64,000 nucleotides of DNA from Eopsaltria australis (Eukaryota; Chordata; Aves; Passeriformes; Petroicidae): positions 62,001 to 126,000 of the forward strand of contig JAVTVJ010001243.1 in the NCBI GenBank assembly GCA_034509425.1, in the 5' to 3' direction. A program made the translations under genes and the position numbers. The notes beneath the pieces were generated by a model. The model ran no database searches, was not told the origin of the DNA, and saw only the letters and a list, made by a program, of their open reading frames with translations. Positions 51,580 to 64,000 of this stretch are shown here, one piece after another. How positions within the stretch are numbered: the stretch's first letter is position 1; every line of letters starts with the position of its first letter.

Positions 51580-51902
51580 CCACTAACAATCTAACATAAA
51601 GACAAATTCAGCAACTGGTTCCTTCTTTCCATGGGGTTCTCTGGAACCTATCTTAACAGAAAAGTAATGTAAAGAAAGTGAAAGGAGATCAGAAATCAGG
51701 AGCAAGGAGACTGGAAACAGTCTAGAGAGGGTGGGAAACATGAATGTGTCTCAAGAGGCTTATGAAGGGGGTTATTTAACGGGGTGCCCATGATAGCAGG
51801 TGATGGGGCTCTCAATGACACAGTGCTAAGATCCAAATACTCTGGTAGTGATATCTCTCTCACATTTCTCTCCTTCTCATTTCTCTCCTCCTCTGCATTT
51901 AG

Positions 51903-52075
51903 GAAAAGAAGAGGCACATCAGTCCACAGGAACACTTCCAAGAGATATTTTCCCTAATATAAAGCTTCTTAAAGGACTTGGTGCTTTAGGTAGAAGAAGG
52001 CTTTTACCAAAGAGCACTTGTAAAGAAAAAAATACTGAATTTCTAATATATGCTCCTGATGGAGAGAAGCTCTGA
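51903..52075 (+). CDS. Candidate terminal coding exon, unidentified
   Basis: A strong acceptor precedes it: about 50 nt of almost pure pyrimidine (51850-51898) ending CATTTAG|GA. The following frame stays open for 57 codons to a TGA at 52073-52075. The peptide is rich in basic residues, with a GRRRLLPK motif, and I recognise no family. Upstream intron phase would be 1, so it cannot join directly to the candidate exon at 39127-39219. No AATAAA is obvious just downstream. It could equally be a chance ORF next to a CT-rich tract. Confidence 0.17.
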
Positions 52076-54415
52076 CTCAGCTGACACAGAGCAGGTTACA
52101 GTGTGTTGTTCCAGATTGTTCCAGCACAAAAGTAGCTCTACCTTTCACAGTATTTTAATTGCTTTTCTATAGGGGAAAAAACTTCGTCACTTGGTTTTGA
52201 GTGAGTTTCATCAGATATACTCTCCCCACCACTGTCTCCATGGCAAAGACTGAGCTGTTCTGCAATTACTCCTTTCTCCATCACAATCTCAGTGAAACAG
52301 ACATCTTAAAGCTGCTGAAGCTGAAGCAACAACTTCAAGCAGACAAAGCTAAGTTACCACACTTTTCCTTCCCCTGATCATCATTCATGTCAATGACTTT
52401 CTAGGAGTCAGGGAGGAAACTTAAATGATGCAAAGGTTGAGAGAATGAATTGGAGGAGTAAAGGAAACAAGATTTAAATTTTGGAAGGAAGAAAGTTGTT
52501 ATTCAAAGGAGCTGATAACTCATCTCTGTCACATTTCACACTTTTTTTACCTGCTGCTTTAAAGAAAGATGTAAAGTCCTTTCAAGCTATTTTACAGGCA
52601 CTAAGTTGACAGCAAGGAGGCCAAGGCTTTCTCTTTATTCTCTCAGTGCAGAACAGGCTGTGGTAGCCTGTCCCTTATTGTGCCAAATCATCTTTCCAAG
52701 TCCACTCGTAATGTTTAGCTATGGCTTGAAAATGTAATGTTTGGCTACTGTGGAATCTGTGTCTAGTTGGCAGCTCCTCTTTTTTCTGTCTTTGTCTGCT
52801 GCAACAGTGGCTGTTATGACCATTTGTGGTGTTAGTAAATATAAAACTTCAAAAGAATGAAACATAGGGCTGTTCTTCAGAATTTTTCCATGAAAAATTT
52901 GGTTTTCAAATTTCAGCATACCATCTTGTACATTGTGTCTTCTGAAGAGAAGAAGAAACAAAAGAGCAAGTATTTTGAAGATTTTACATGAAAACAGACT
53001 GTTTCACCTCCAAAACATCCATGTGGTGAGCTGAGGTACAGTAGTTCAGGAGCACACACTCTACATTAATTCTCTAGGCTGGGTTTATATGAAGCTAGTT
53101 CCTGTTTCCACTAGGATGATGCAACTGACATGAGGCATCACCAGTTTGTACCAAGTTGGAGAACATGATGCATGAAATTATGAGATGTCATTCCTGTAGG
53201 AAACTCTGTGTAAAGTGAGAACAAGGCAACAGCAGGCACTTGAACTACAGCTTCAGTAACATTTCATAAAGAAAACATTTGAATTTTAAAAATAAATACA
53301 TCATGTCTTGATTTATTGGAGTTCGAAGCACTAAATCTCCACATGTTTTTGACAAAGCAGACTTGTTGGTACCCATGCCCAAACTTTCTGCACTGTGCTT
53401 TCCACTCAGGCCTGGCAAAAGGCAATCCATGAGCTCTTTTCATGAATGCTAATAAAACCACAAAAACTCTCAAGCTGTAGCTAGCAGGTAAAACTGATCA
53501 AAGCAGACAGCTGATTTTTCCTGTCCTTAAGAAACTTGCCATTGAAAATAGTATGAAATAATTATCACAATCAATAAAAGGCCAATTTTTTTCCCAGAAG
53601 ATTACCTTCAATGGAAACAGATGCAAGAGATTTAGTCTAGCAATACCTATTAGGGCAATTTGCTGAGAGCTCTTGCAGCAGAGAATGATAATTCAAAACA
53701 CTTCAATTTTGGCTTTGCCTTATCCTTCACACTTTAATCCTTGCCCACATGTGCATGCTCCTATGCACACCCATAAACTTTCCTTAGATGTCGACACGCT
53801 TCTCTCTTGGGCCTGATTCACTTCTCAGCATGAAACTCATTTAAAAAAAAAACAGGAATGTGGAGGGTATGAGCAAAATGAGGGAGTCAGGTTTTTCTCA
53901 TTGTTAGATTGCCTTCCCTTCACTCTGTGATAACTCTTCTTTTAAGGAGCATTGTCCAAGCCAGGAATTCTGAAGCAGAGATTTAATTCCCACTCTTCCA
54001 TGACCTGGTATTTATGGCAGAAGTGGTCAATCCATCTCAATCCAGAATGGTCCAGACCCTGGTGGTTAGAAATCTCTCAATAAAGAAAGGTTCAATTCCC
54101 ATGTCTTATCAAGTTCCTCACTTTAACGAATCCAGTGAGATTGAAAAGATTATGAAGAAGTTACCCGCAGTGGAACTGATGCAAAGAGAGGGGCAAATTT
54201 TAGGATGCTCCTGTCCCCAGTATTACGTGTAACCTAAGTCTAAGTCTGAGCAACTTGGGCTTAGCTGGAATCAAGGACAGCAAACCAGTTCTTCCATCTC
54301 ATTCTCTGCACATGCTGTTTTGGATCTGAGGGTCAGATGTGTAAAGGTTAGATTCCCCAAGACCAGATTTGTGTCCTTGAATCCTTCTATTAAACATATG
54401 GGGAATAATGGTTCA

Positions 54416-54505
54416 TTTTTCTTTTTTTTTTTTTTTCTTTTTTCTTTTTTCTTTTTTCTTTTTTCTTTTTTCTTTTTTCTTTTTTCTTTTTTCTTTTTTC
54501 TTTTT
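54416..54505. repeat. (TTTTTTC)n microsatellite
   Basis: About 90 bp of T with C every seventh base after an initial longer T run. It creates a spurious polyphenylalanine/leucine frame on the plus strand and a polylysine frame on the minus strand. Confidence 0.95.
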
Positions 54506-56769
54506 AACCGAGTACACACAAAAAACCCACTCATTTCAAAATTCATTTGGTGCACTATGAATGAAGTGGAACATTACAAGTCATGAAGTTCAAAATTCAG
54601 ATGGAGGCCTCAGAACTGCACAGGTGGGCAATGAGTAAGCACTGGCCAAAAGGACACTTACATACCATGCCTTTCTCTTCTTGTTCCTATGAGCCAAGAA
54701 TTAGGACCCCTGAATAAACCACAGGAAAATTATGAGCCACCAGTGCAGCATGACAATGCAGGCATAGTCTCTGACAAATTTGCTTGCTTTCTGGCAACCT
54801 GAATTAAACAGGATGCAGTATTGGCGAGACATTCTTGTTTTGTGGCTTTGTTTAAAGTGAGGTTATGCTGAGGAAAGTGGTGATAAAAACAGCATTTCAT
54901 GCACTAGGTCTCCCTGCCTTAATGGCAGCCCTTATTTTTACTGTCACAAATAAAATCTTACTACTGTCAGCACTGTAGTCAGGCAAAAGTGAGTTCTGTT
55001 CCAGGTTGCCACATCTGTCATGAAAACACACACTCCTCCTCCTTTTTGACCCCAGAATCATTGTTGTTAGTGATGATGTATGAAACAGAAAGAGCATAAC
55101 TTGATTGTGAGAAATGGCTTTGAACTTGTATTTGCTGGCAGGTGAAAGCCTTATTTTTGAGTTTTAAATGAAGCATGTTTCGTATGGAAGTCACTGAGTG
55201 GGAATAAATAGGGAACACTAAGAATTCATTTTACAGACTCACTTTTCAGACCGTAGCCATACTTTAAAAAGGAAAATGGGCTGAATTTAAACTCTGATGA
55301 AAGGCCCTGGACTGACAGTCCTGTGAAATAATGTTTTCCAGACACTGTACTCATAGCTTCTACCACAGTGGGAGTTTCTTGCTAATTACCAGCCAGTCTA
55401 AGGGCCATGTTTCCCCTCCCTTCAGACTCCCATCTCATGTCAGAATGCCATCCTCAGAAGAGAAGTCCAGAAATAGTGGCAGGCAAGGTCAAATGACTGT
55501 AAATGGGTGTGCTAACCTACCAGTCATATGCCCTTGTAGTGCAGTGACTCCAGGTAATAACAACAGCAATCTGTGCCTCTCCCCAGTAGCCATTTGAGCT
55601 GAGAGGTGAGCTCAGTGTTAATGCAACCACATGCCTTGCTCTGGTCAGCAATCTATTACTGGTCATCTTGTTCGTCCAGCAGCAATCTGCTGGGACAAGC
55701 AGGGCAACCACTGCATTTTCATCTTTTCTTATTGTCCTGATTGCTTTCTGCAGACAGAGGCAATGGAAGTTTTGACATTTCTGAAACCTCTGTCCACAAA
55801 GAAATTAATTTGAGATAATCAGTTTGCTCAGGACTGACACTGAAATGATTTACAATCACCTCACCCTCCTTGTTAGGGGTACTGGAGAATGGGGAACAAA
55901 CACAAAGCTTCTCAGAGTTTACACTGAACAGTGTCTCCAAGAAAGGTCCTGCTGCCAGCCCTTGTGGATGAGTTGGAGGACATTTGTATTTGCTGACTAC
56001 TTGGAGGTAACCTCTGCTTGCATGAGTCAGGCAGGTGACACCCTTTGCATTAACTAAAAAGAAAGCATGCAGCTAAGAAAGACCAAGATGTCACTAAAGG
56101 AACAAGGACAGGTCTACAGAATAACATGTGCACCTGCATGAGGAAGGGAGCCAGGGAAGCTAATTTTCAGTGTAATTTGCTTTCATTGAATGATTTAATT
56201 TTTTTTTAAATGGACTTTCTATTATCTCAATTTAAACCCGCAGTATATCTTTTCTTCCCTTTTTCTTTTTACCCAAGTAATCACATTTATCTTATCTCCA
56301 TTGGAAATCAGACTAAAAGATGTTTATAATATGGGGTATTTCTTCTACCCTGTGAACTACTGCAAATCACTGCCAGATGCACACAGTGAAAGTGTGTTAT
56401 GGACAAGCCTGAAATTCCACCAGATCTATTTGTGACTCCACTGTTCTGACAGCTGTTAGATGAAACAGTGGTGGCATGGCACTCTTTCACATGTGCACAC
56501 AGCCTTGTTAAAGCCTAAAAAGGGACAGGTTCCTGAGTGAACTATCAAAGGTACAAGGTATGTGGTTCTTCCAAGACAGGCAGTCAGCAGCCCTCCTGGG
56601 ACGTAATCCTTCTGACCCTTCAGATGTAATTTTATGTAGCTGCATAGTACTTCCCTTTCTACTTTCCCCCCCTCCCCCTGTTTTCCCCAAGGTTTAACAA
56701 ATACCGTTTGAGACTTTTGGGTAAGAGATGTTTCACTTATCCTCTTCTAGTCCAAGAAAGTAAAATTTT

Positions 56770-56809
56770 CATGCATTTTCACATTTTGGCATGCCTTTTC
56801 ACATTTTGA
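56770..56809. repeat. 20-bp tandem duplication
   Basis: Two near-identical units (CATGC-TTTTCACATTTTG) differing at two positions. Confidence 0.8.
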
Positions 56810-59216
56810 TACTGCTGGGGGAAAAAAAATAATTTCTTCCCTTTTTTTTCCCCAAGAGTTTTATGGCTTGTCTCCTCTGGGTTCTAGCTGTGCATTATGC
56901 CTCTCATTTCCCATCTTTAGTTTATGGCCACTGAGTCTGTCTGACAAGTGTATTCCTCACATTGGTATGTTACAGCACACAGAGGTCTGCTGGTGTCATG
57001 AATCTGCACGGGGATCTGTGGCATCCTACAGTCTTTTACAGTGTTTAATGAGCCCTTCTCCAAGACTTGCATTTTTGTTCGATGCCTGGGCATCATGTGT
57101 GTTTCTCAGCTGTGCTGATATTCTGACCTGCTGTACAATGCTGTCGTGGATGTGGATAGATAGTGTTTCCTTCATGTGTAACCCTTCTTACTTCAGGCCA
57201 ATGATTCCCCAAAGAACAATTCTTGTGTGGGTGGCTTTGGAAGATGAAAAATTCAGGCTAATCTGGAAGAACAAAGTACAGTGTTTTCTAGGGTATGCTC
57301 AGAGTCAATGCAGCACCACCAGGCAATGATCCTGCTATAGAGCTGTAACACTTTAAAGAAAGTATCTGCTGCTGCCCTTGCCAAGAGAGCCCAAATATAT
57401 TTTTCTTTCAATGTATTTGGTATTTCAGGAGACTGAATCAGTTCAAAAGTGTAAGTGTCCTAGTAGTTTAACACTAGACCAAAACTTTCTGGTGTTTTCA
57501 CTGGGGATTTCAGAATGTGCAGGTTGTTTTGCTCATACAACCACACAGGCGAAAGCTTGGTGCCATTTGAAAACTAGGACTGAATTATCCTGGTTTTCAT
57601 CAGGGAGACATGATGAAATCTCAGATGGGTGATTGTACTCCAGAACAAATGGCAGAACTTTTGGTTTTGGAGCAAGGGCTGTCCAAGGTTAGCTAGGAAG
57701 TTGCTCGTAGCTAGACACAAGTGATTTGAGCTGAAATTACATGTGGAGCTTAATTTTTAATAAGCTTTTTTGACTTTCATTTTTATTTTACATGTATTGC
57801 CTACTATTGCATTCAAATACCATCCCAGCTCTGCCCACTAATTTGACTTTCTAGCAGAAAGAAGGACCAGATGGAGCCTATTTAGAAAGTCTGTGAAGGG
57901 GAAAATAACTTCTTCATTTTGCGGATAAGTGGGGGGAGGTTAAAACTTTTGTTAGTGGTATCTGTAAGGTGAAGATGTTGTCCATGGCTCATTTTTCAGG
58001 AGGGAAACTAATTTGGCTTTTATTAATTATGTTGTTAGTGGCCACAGACGGTTTCATTCTTTATCAAAGTAATAGTCTAGGGCAACAGGTTTTTGAAGGA
58101 AAAGGACAGAATCATCTGCTCGTGTAGCTATTAATACAAGTATCTGTGCAATTACTTTGCTTGAGAGTATCTCTGCTTGCATATATTGGGCAAATTAATC
58201 TGCTGCACTGTATTTCTGAAACATGTTGGGGCTGAAGGTTTAGAATAAATAAATCCCATGTTTATTCAGACCCACGTTTCAAAAGCTCATTTCAGATGTT
58301 GCCAGCATCACATAATTTTAAGAGTTTTAATTTGTAGAAGTTGCCCTTTTGTTCCTGTAATACATCAGTGGTGTCAAAGATGACATTACCGGTCTTTTCA
58401 AGTTTGCTTTTTTTCTTAAGAAGCTGGTATTTTTATTTGGTGTCGGAATTCTAGTTTCACAATACCATTCCAAATATTTCTCCATTTAAACTCTTCACAG
58501 CTCATGCCAATTTATGCTACTGCAGTGTGTTCTGTGTTGCTACTTTGATGATAAAGGGTTGTACCTAATTAGACTTTCGGAAAAAAATATTCAGTCAGAA
58601 TATAATTGCTCATATTGGGTTTGAAGCATCATGTTAAGCTGCTTTTCACTTGCAAAACAGGTATTCTAAGTAACAATATATTTTTCTCTGGAAAGAAAAA
58701 CCACCAGATGCTACTGAGAAACACCATAAAATCAGCTTGAATACCTGTTTTTTACACTTTTTACATGATTTTAGAAGTTCCTGAATTGAGTAAGTTTAAA
58801 AGTGTGAGAAATATTCTTAGAATTCACAGTACACTTTTCAGACAGGCATGGAATACTTGTGGTTGCTGTCCAAACTGGATGAGTGTTTTTAATTCTGAAT
58901 ATATTGTTACCTCTTACTCAGCTTAACAAAAGAAAGAACATAATAATGTACATCTTTTGCCTTGTGCTATTGGTGCTAGGCTGGTTCCCCTCTTTTACTA
59001 GGAGTTTTCTCATGTCTCATACTCTTCCTAACTTTTCCCATTTATAAAGTTGTGCTGTGAAAAAACAACAAATGTCAGGAAAGCACATTAAGGAATCACA
59101 TAAATGCAAACATGTTGTAAAGCAGCACACCATAAGCTACTCTCACAACTATCTTCAACAAGTGTTTGGGAAAGAGATTTGCATCTTAGATTGATGCTGC
59201 CAAAATGGTAGTCCGA

Positions 59217-59250
59217 AATTTGGGCCTAAATAATTTGGGCCTAAATAATT
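59217..59250. repeat. 15-bp tandem duplication
   Basis: AATTTGGGCCTAAAT repeated twice perfectly, plus four bases. Confidence 0.85.
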
Positions 59251-60062
59251 AGTTCTGGGACATCGTCTTTTTTTTCCTCTGTTGTGCACTGCTGTGCCCA
59301 AGAAAAGACAGGGCAGGCAAGTGGTGGTGGGGGGTAGACCTGGTGTGTGTTTTCCTTCACTTGATTTCAGGAGTAGTTTCTGAATTGGCAACAGGCTCAA
59401 GAAATTGCAATGAATGGATCAGAGGCAATCCAGTGCACAAATCAAGCAAATGTTGCCTGTGCTTTTGCAGGCAACTAAGGGAGTTACACAATGGCAATGG
59501 GAATATTTCTAAGTTTTTTCTGACTTGAACACTACTTTGGAAAACAACAAATGTAAGGATTTATTGCTCTATCCATCTGTAAGTACGGGCATAGCCTGTT
59601 TTCAGGTTTGCCAAGAAATTCCAGTAGAGCAGAGCATAATGGAAATGTGCATTAAAACACTGCCCAGCTTGTTGGCACATCTGTGGGTTCAGAACTGCCA
59701 GAACAATCAGTTATTGCTCCTTCTAGCCATGATGATGCAAACCCATATTTTGAGTAAAATCTGGGAGGCTCCTGCTGCGATGGGATCGTGCATTTGCTGA
59801 GGCTGCAGTTCACTCCTAGGCTGAAAAGAGCCTGGCCACACCAGGAAAATAAAGCTCAATTGACATTTTCCTGCTGGGACCATTTGCTACCCCTTAGGGC
59901 TGCTGAACTACAGAGCTATTTCTCTCTGATCCTATAGCAGCCATCTGTTAATAGCATGTTTAGCACATTGCACTGGGAACAAGAGGGTGACAGGGTGGTA
60001 GTTGAACTCTATCTATGAGGAACACAGCAGAATCATGCGCTTCCTGCTTTCCAGAACCTGAT

Positions 60063-60085
60063 AACAAAACAAAACAAAACAAAAA
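60063..60085. repeat. (AAAAC)n microsatellite
   Basis: Four A-rich units separated by single C. Confidence 0.85.
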
Positions 60086-60374
60086 TGCCATTGAGAGCTG
60101 CTGTTGCAGTGGAACAAAGCATAATAAAAGCTCTTCAAAGAGCCATCTGGACTGTGCTAAGGATGCTGCTCCATGCTAAATGCATGTCTTTTGGCAAGCC
60201 TGTGCTATGATCGACGTCTAGGGTTCCTTGATCTATTCAGCAGTCTCAGGCTGGAGAGCTGCACATGTTGACGATAACTCGTGGAGATTATCTTGATGAT
60301 AATTTTTGGAGGTTTGATTGCAGACCATGCTGACAGGTTCAAGAGGAAAGAGAATGTTCTTAATGCCTTTTCAC

Positions 60375-60396
60375 TTTTTTTTTTTTTTTTTTTTTT
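60375..60396. repeat. Poly-T run, 22 bases
   Basis: Uninterrupted T run. No retroposon body or target duplication could be recognised beside it, so it is listed only as a homopolymer. Confidence 0.85.
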
Positions 60397-62653
60397 GCAT
60401 TTTTTAGAGGAGAAGCTGTAACATATCCTTGTGTTTTTCTATCCACACAACTGTGTTTGGAAGTGAGGCATGGGCTTGAGGAGAGTTTGGATGACAGACT
60501 GCCTCTACTGGGAACAGCAGTGAAAGCCACACGGACTGCAGTGAAGAAGAGGTTTACCTCTATTTGTAAAGGTCAGCAGAAACACCAGTAGCAACAGAGA
60601 ATAAATCATCCTATGGCTATTTTTCCTTCCGTAATGAAATCCAGTTATTCTATAATCCATGTCTGCTGAAAAGTGACATTTTAAATATTATTGTTCTCTT
60701 ACTGTCTTGAAAGCAATTGTCATAAGCATTTGTTGACAGTTCCTATTCCCTACAGCAGAAATAAAATATTAAATGATGTTCAAAGTCATTGCCCTTTTAC
60801 CTTGGGCTAACCCCACCATCCCCTGTGTTTGCTGCCAAGCATTCAATATTGTGGTTCCAGTCCTCAATGCTGTAGAGTCAGCTCTCCCAATCCTGCATTC
60901 TTGTGTCTCCTTACTATGGAAATCGCAGACAAAGCCAAAGGAACTGAAGTGGCTGTGAGATTCCCACTTCACAGCAGTTCTTGTCCTGCACAAGGATTTG
61001 TTGGAGCTACTGGCAAGGTGACCCAGGCTGTAAGAAAGGTTGTTCTAGACTTTTCAAGGGAAACTGGAGCCAAGGCAAAGGAATCTCAGGATCAAGAAGA
61101 TTTGAGAAAATGTTTGTGCCTTTGAACAACTTATTCCTCAGATGTTTCTTCATTTCTGCCAAATGAAGTTCAGTGTTAATCCAAGTACAAGTGTGTTGTC
61201 TGTGGGGCAGGAGAAGGTCTTGGTGGGAATGGTTTATATTAAGCCTCCTGGATGTGAGGAGCCAAGAGTTAAATGTGTACAGTCCCAATAGCCAAGTGCG
61301 AGGAAAACATGATGCAGTTTGCCCCTACTGTCTATTTCTTGAGTTTGTGACATTGAAAGAAATAAAAATAATTTCTCTCTTCTCGTCTCTTTTTAAGTAA
61401 GTGAAGCTGATCTACAAATCACACAATTACTGGCTTTTTTCTCCAGACTGCTTTCCTTAAAGGGAGACATTATACTTGCAGCTTTTAAACCCAAATATTA
61501 GTTATGAAATGAATACAACAAATTAAAAACATTATTAACATGAGAATTAATGAATCTAGAGCCCTTATTTCGTCTGTCAGACATCCAGAAACCCAAAGGG
61601 TATTTGCAGTGATACGAGCCATTGACCTGAAAAGATTAAGCATTGCCAGCTAATTATGATGTCCTTATAGTAGGGATCCTTTGCATTAATAGAGAGGCTT
61701 TCTCTTTTTTTTTACCACAGAGCTTTTGTGGACCGTCACAGCTACAATCTGTGAGTATGTAGCTGCTGCCTTTTCTATTCACTGAAGAGTACATCCCTGT
61801 GCCAGTGATAGTAATTGCCTGTATGGGAAAGAAACATTACGAGAGCACTTAAATATATTTGTAACTATTTCTAACTGCTGGCAGTGAAGAGAAGGAGCCA
61901 GAAACATGTGAGGAGGCAGCTGCTGTTGGCAGTCAGTCCCGTGTGCTCTGTGGGACACAGTCTGAGAACCTCTGTGTTGGAGAAGGAGGCTAGGTTGCAG
62001 TTGCAATCTACGTTGGAAAATATTGCCATCAAAGCTTTGCCCACTAAAATGATACCAGAGAAAAGTAATTAAAAGCTTTATGACAGTTTGTTTAGTATTG
62101 CTCAGTTTTGCATCTTCAGGTGTCTTGAAGCTTTAGTCCAGACCTTTATTTAATCATAATTACATGATATTTTCTAAGCTGACTGCAATAAATCCTCTCT
62201 GGGACAGCTGATGAATCCAGTAATTAAAAGAACTGCTGTTTTGGAACAGACCAAGCAAAGATTTCTCTGACATGTAATCCTCTCTCCAGTGTTGCCCTGT
62301 GATGGAAGGAAAGAATACAAGAAACAGCACACACAGAAGGTGCATCCTCCTGCCATCTACTTCATTCTTCCAGAGAAAGGAAGCTTTGGAATTCGAATAA
62401 TCGGCTGTTAATATCCACCACAAACACACATTTTGTTTGTGTTCCACTCCACTGCTGGCAGCAGCAATTGCCTCCGTTGTCATTCGATTATCCTGGAAAA
62501 TGTCAATTTTGATTAAATCTCTTGTTGCATTCTGCAAAGATTTGCCCTAATCCCAGAACATTTATATAAGCTTCTGTGACGTGTCTGTTCCAGTCTGAAT
62601 GTCACAACACTCCCTCCCTAGCCAGACATGCTCTGTGGCCTGGCACACCCCAT

Positions 62654-63263
62654 TGTGCTGGTTTTGGCTCGGGTAGAGTTAACTTTCTTCACAGTGGCTG
62701 GTGTGGGGCTGTATTTTGGATTTGTGCTGAATACAAGGTTGATGATATAGAAATGTTTTTGTTATTGCTGAGCAGGGCTTACACACAGCCAAGGCCTTTT
62801 TTAGTTTCCTACTGCCATGTTGTGAGGAGACTGGGGGTGCATGGAAGACTGGGAAGAGAAACAGCCAGGACAGGTGACCCCAACTGACCAAAGGGATACT
62901 CCAGACCATGTGACATTGTGCTCAGGATATGAACTGGGGGGAAGAGAGAGGAAGTGGGGACATTTAGTGATAGTGTTTTTCTTCCCAAGACTATGCTGTG
63001 TGTGATGGGTCCTTGCTCTCCTGGAGATGGATGAACACCTGCCTGCCTATGGGAAGCAGTGATTTAATTCCTTGCTTGCTTTGCTTTGCTCGTGTGCATG
63101 GCTTTTTTTCTCCCTATTAAATTGTTCTTATCTCAACTTACAAGTTTTATTTTGATTCCCCTCTCCATTCCACTGGGATGAGGGGAAGAGAGGGAGATTG
63201 AGAAAGCAGCTGCATGATGCTTATTTCCTTCATTTTAAGATGATGTGGGCTTAGACCACAACA
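62654..63263 (+). mobile_element. Solo LTR, avian ERVL-type (old)
   Basis: About 610 bp from TGTGCTGG to ACCACAACA. It contains phrases I recognise from abundant avian ERVL LTRs: GGTTTTGGCT-GGTAGAGTTAA near the start, CCAACTGACCAAAGGGATA near 62880-62898 and TGGAGATGGATGAACACCTG near 63022-63041. An ATTAAA signal lies at 63116-63121. The place where a TATA box is expected (about 62927-62935) reads GATATGAAC, so the promoter seems decayed. The flanks share only CAT, so no clean target duplication remains. These signs suggest an older insertion than the others. Confidence 0.8.
63116..63121 (+). terminator. ATTAAA polyadenylation signal in the ERVL-type LTR
   Basis: ATTAAA in the context CCTATTAAATTG, at the expected place in the LTR. 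The same variant and near-identical context occur in the provirus LTRs. Confidence 0.55.
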
Positions 63264-64000
63264 CATTTTCAGCAGGACTTTCAGGACTAGACACACATCC
63301 TTGTGACTAGCACCAGGGAATCTTGTCAGTATTTCTTTTACCACTACCTTAGGGCAAAACTGCCTTGCTAGGAAGACTTTGAACCAAACAGGCTGTCCAT
63401 TATTTTTAGCAGGAACTTCTCTGAAACAAGGCAGATGTATATGAACACCTGCATCACAGACGCCAGTAGTTCTCCCTTTGTTGAGCGGGAAAAGCAAGCA
63501 GCAAACTCAGTAATAAAAGCCAATTCCCTACTCCAGAGGCAGGAGGAATTCAGTGAAGATGGCACAGACACAGTTATGAAAAAGATGATCTTCTTATGTG
63601 TGTCTGGGGGACCATCCAGCCAGTGCAAAACTAAAATGAAATTAATTACACTCAGCCTTCTTCAAACTAATGTTTTTACTTTGGCATGAAGAAAACAGCA
63701 CTCACACAGGATTACATTCCTTTGATTTGTTCTGATTCATCCATACTCAATCACTCTGAAGCCTGTTTCATAAAGGTGTCATCACTGTATGCAATGGATA
63801 TTTCACGGGAGCAGTAACTCTGCAGTGGGTCCCATAGCCCTAAGGCTTCTTCAGGGAGCAATGCAAAAGGTCAGAAGAATTGAGAAACCTTTAAAGAATC
63901 TTTGAAGAAGACCTTTAAAGAAATAACTCATATCAAGAGTGGATTAAAAATGTCAGTGGCCCAGCTGCTGGAATAGAACCTGGGCCAAATTACAGAAATC
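63264..64000. other. Unique sequence at the right edge
   Basis: About 740 bp with short open frames only and nothing recognised. The window ends here, so any larger feature would be cut. Confidence 0.5.

Larger units (their letters stand above)
51580..62653. other. Mostly unique sequence with simple repeats
   Basis: About 11 kb. One weak terminal-exon candidate (51903-52075) and several simple repeats are listed separately. Other open frames (for example 56868-57329 and 60829-61125) have no recognisable domain. AT-rich stretches near 58.0-58.5, 61.5-61.75 and 62.15-62.55 kb contain clustered homeodomain-type cores (TAATTA, ATTA) and might be regulatory, but conservation cannot be judged here. 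Confidence 0.5.

Noticed and set aside
60375..60396. Poly-T run as the tail of a minus-strand retroposed gene
   Set aside because: No processed pseudogene body or target duplication could be found beside it.
60829..61125. 98-codon plus-strand open frame
   Set aside because: Composition looked protein-like at first, but it overlaps other open frames and matches no family I know.
1..64000. CRISPR arrays, operons, ribosome-binding sites, tRNA or rRNA genes
   Set aside because: The window is vertebrate nuclear DNA by its repeats; no regular direct-repeat/spacer pattern and no tRNA or rRNA sequence was seen.

Overview
The window looks like vertebrate, almost certainly bird, nuclear DNA. It is AT-rich, gene-poor sequence with no long host open reading frame. 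It carries CR1 LINE copies ending in ATTCTATG-type tails and long terminal repeats (LTRs) of avian ERVL and ERVK type. CR1 plus abundant ERVL/ERVK LTRs suggests a bird, perhaps a passerine; the species cannot be named from the sequence.

Layout. A 5'-truncated CR1 element lies at about 240-1137. Unannotatable sequence follows to about 9.07 kb. A nearly complete ERVL-like (class III) provirus occupies 9677-15757 on the minus strand, bounded by a perfect 5-bp target duplication. Its parts, in its own 5'->3' direction, are: 5' LTR, lysine-tRNA-like primer site, a short multi-pass membrane ORF, gag, protease, reverse transcriptase/RNase H, integrase, 3' LTR. There is no env. Gag, pro and pol carry in-frame stops and frameshifts, so the copy is defective. 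The two LTRs differ by roughly 3%, which implies a fairly recent insertion. The provirus sits between two diverged copies of a ~140-bp host sequence (9074-9217 and 15995-16118).

Right of the provirus, 16-41.5 kb is mostly unique sequence. It holds a G-rich tract followed by a small CpG cluster near 27 kb (possible promoter), a CR1 reverse-transcriptase scrap near 36 kb, a 22-bp perfect palindrome and one weak candidate exon near 39.1 kb. A solo ERVK-type LTR with a 6-bp duplication lies at 41557-42206, and a 1.6-kb solo LTR with a 5-bp duplication and internal tandem repeats at 49968-51574. A second weak candidate exon follows at 51903-52075. An older ERVL-type LTR lies at 62654-63263. The rest is intergenic or intronic sequence with simple repeats.

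The best candidate for something little described is the 151-codon multi-pass membrane ORF between the primer-binding site and gag. It overlaps the gag start by 23 nt. No host gene can be annotated with confidence from sequence alone.
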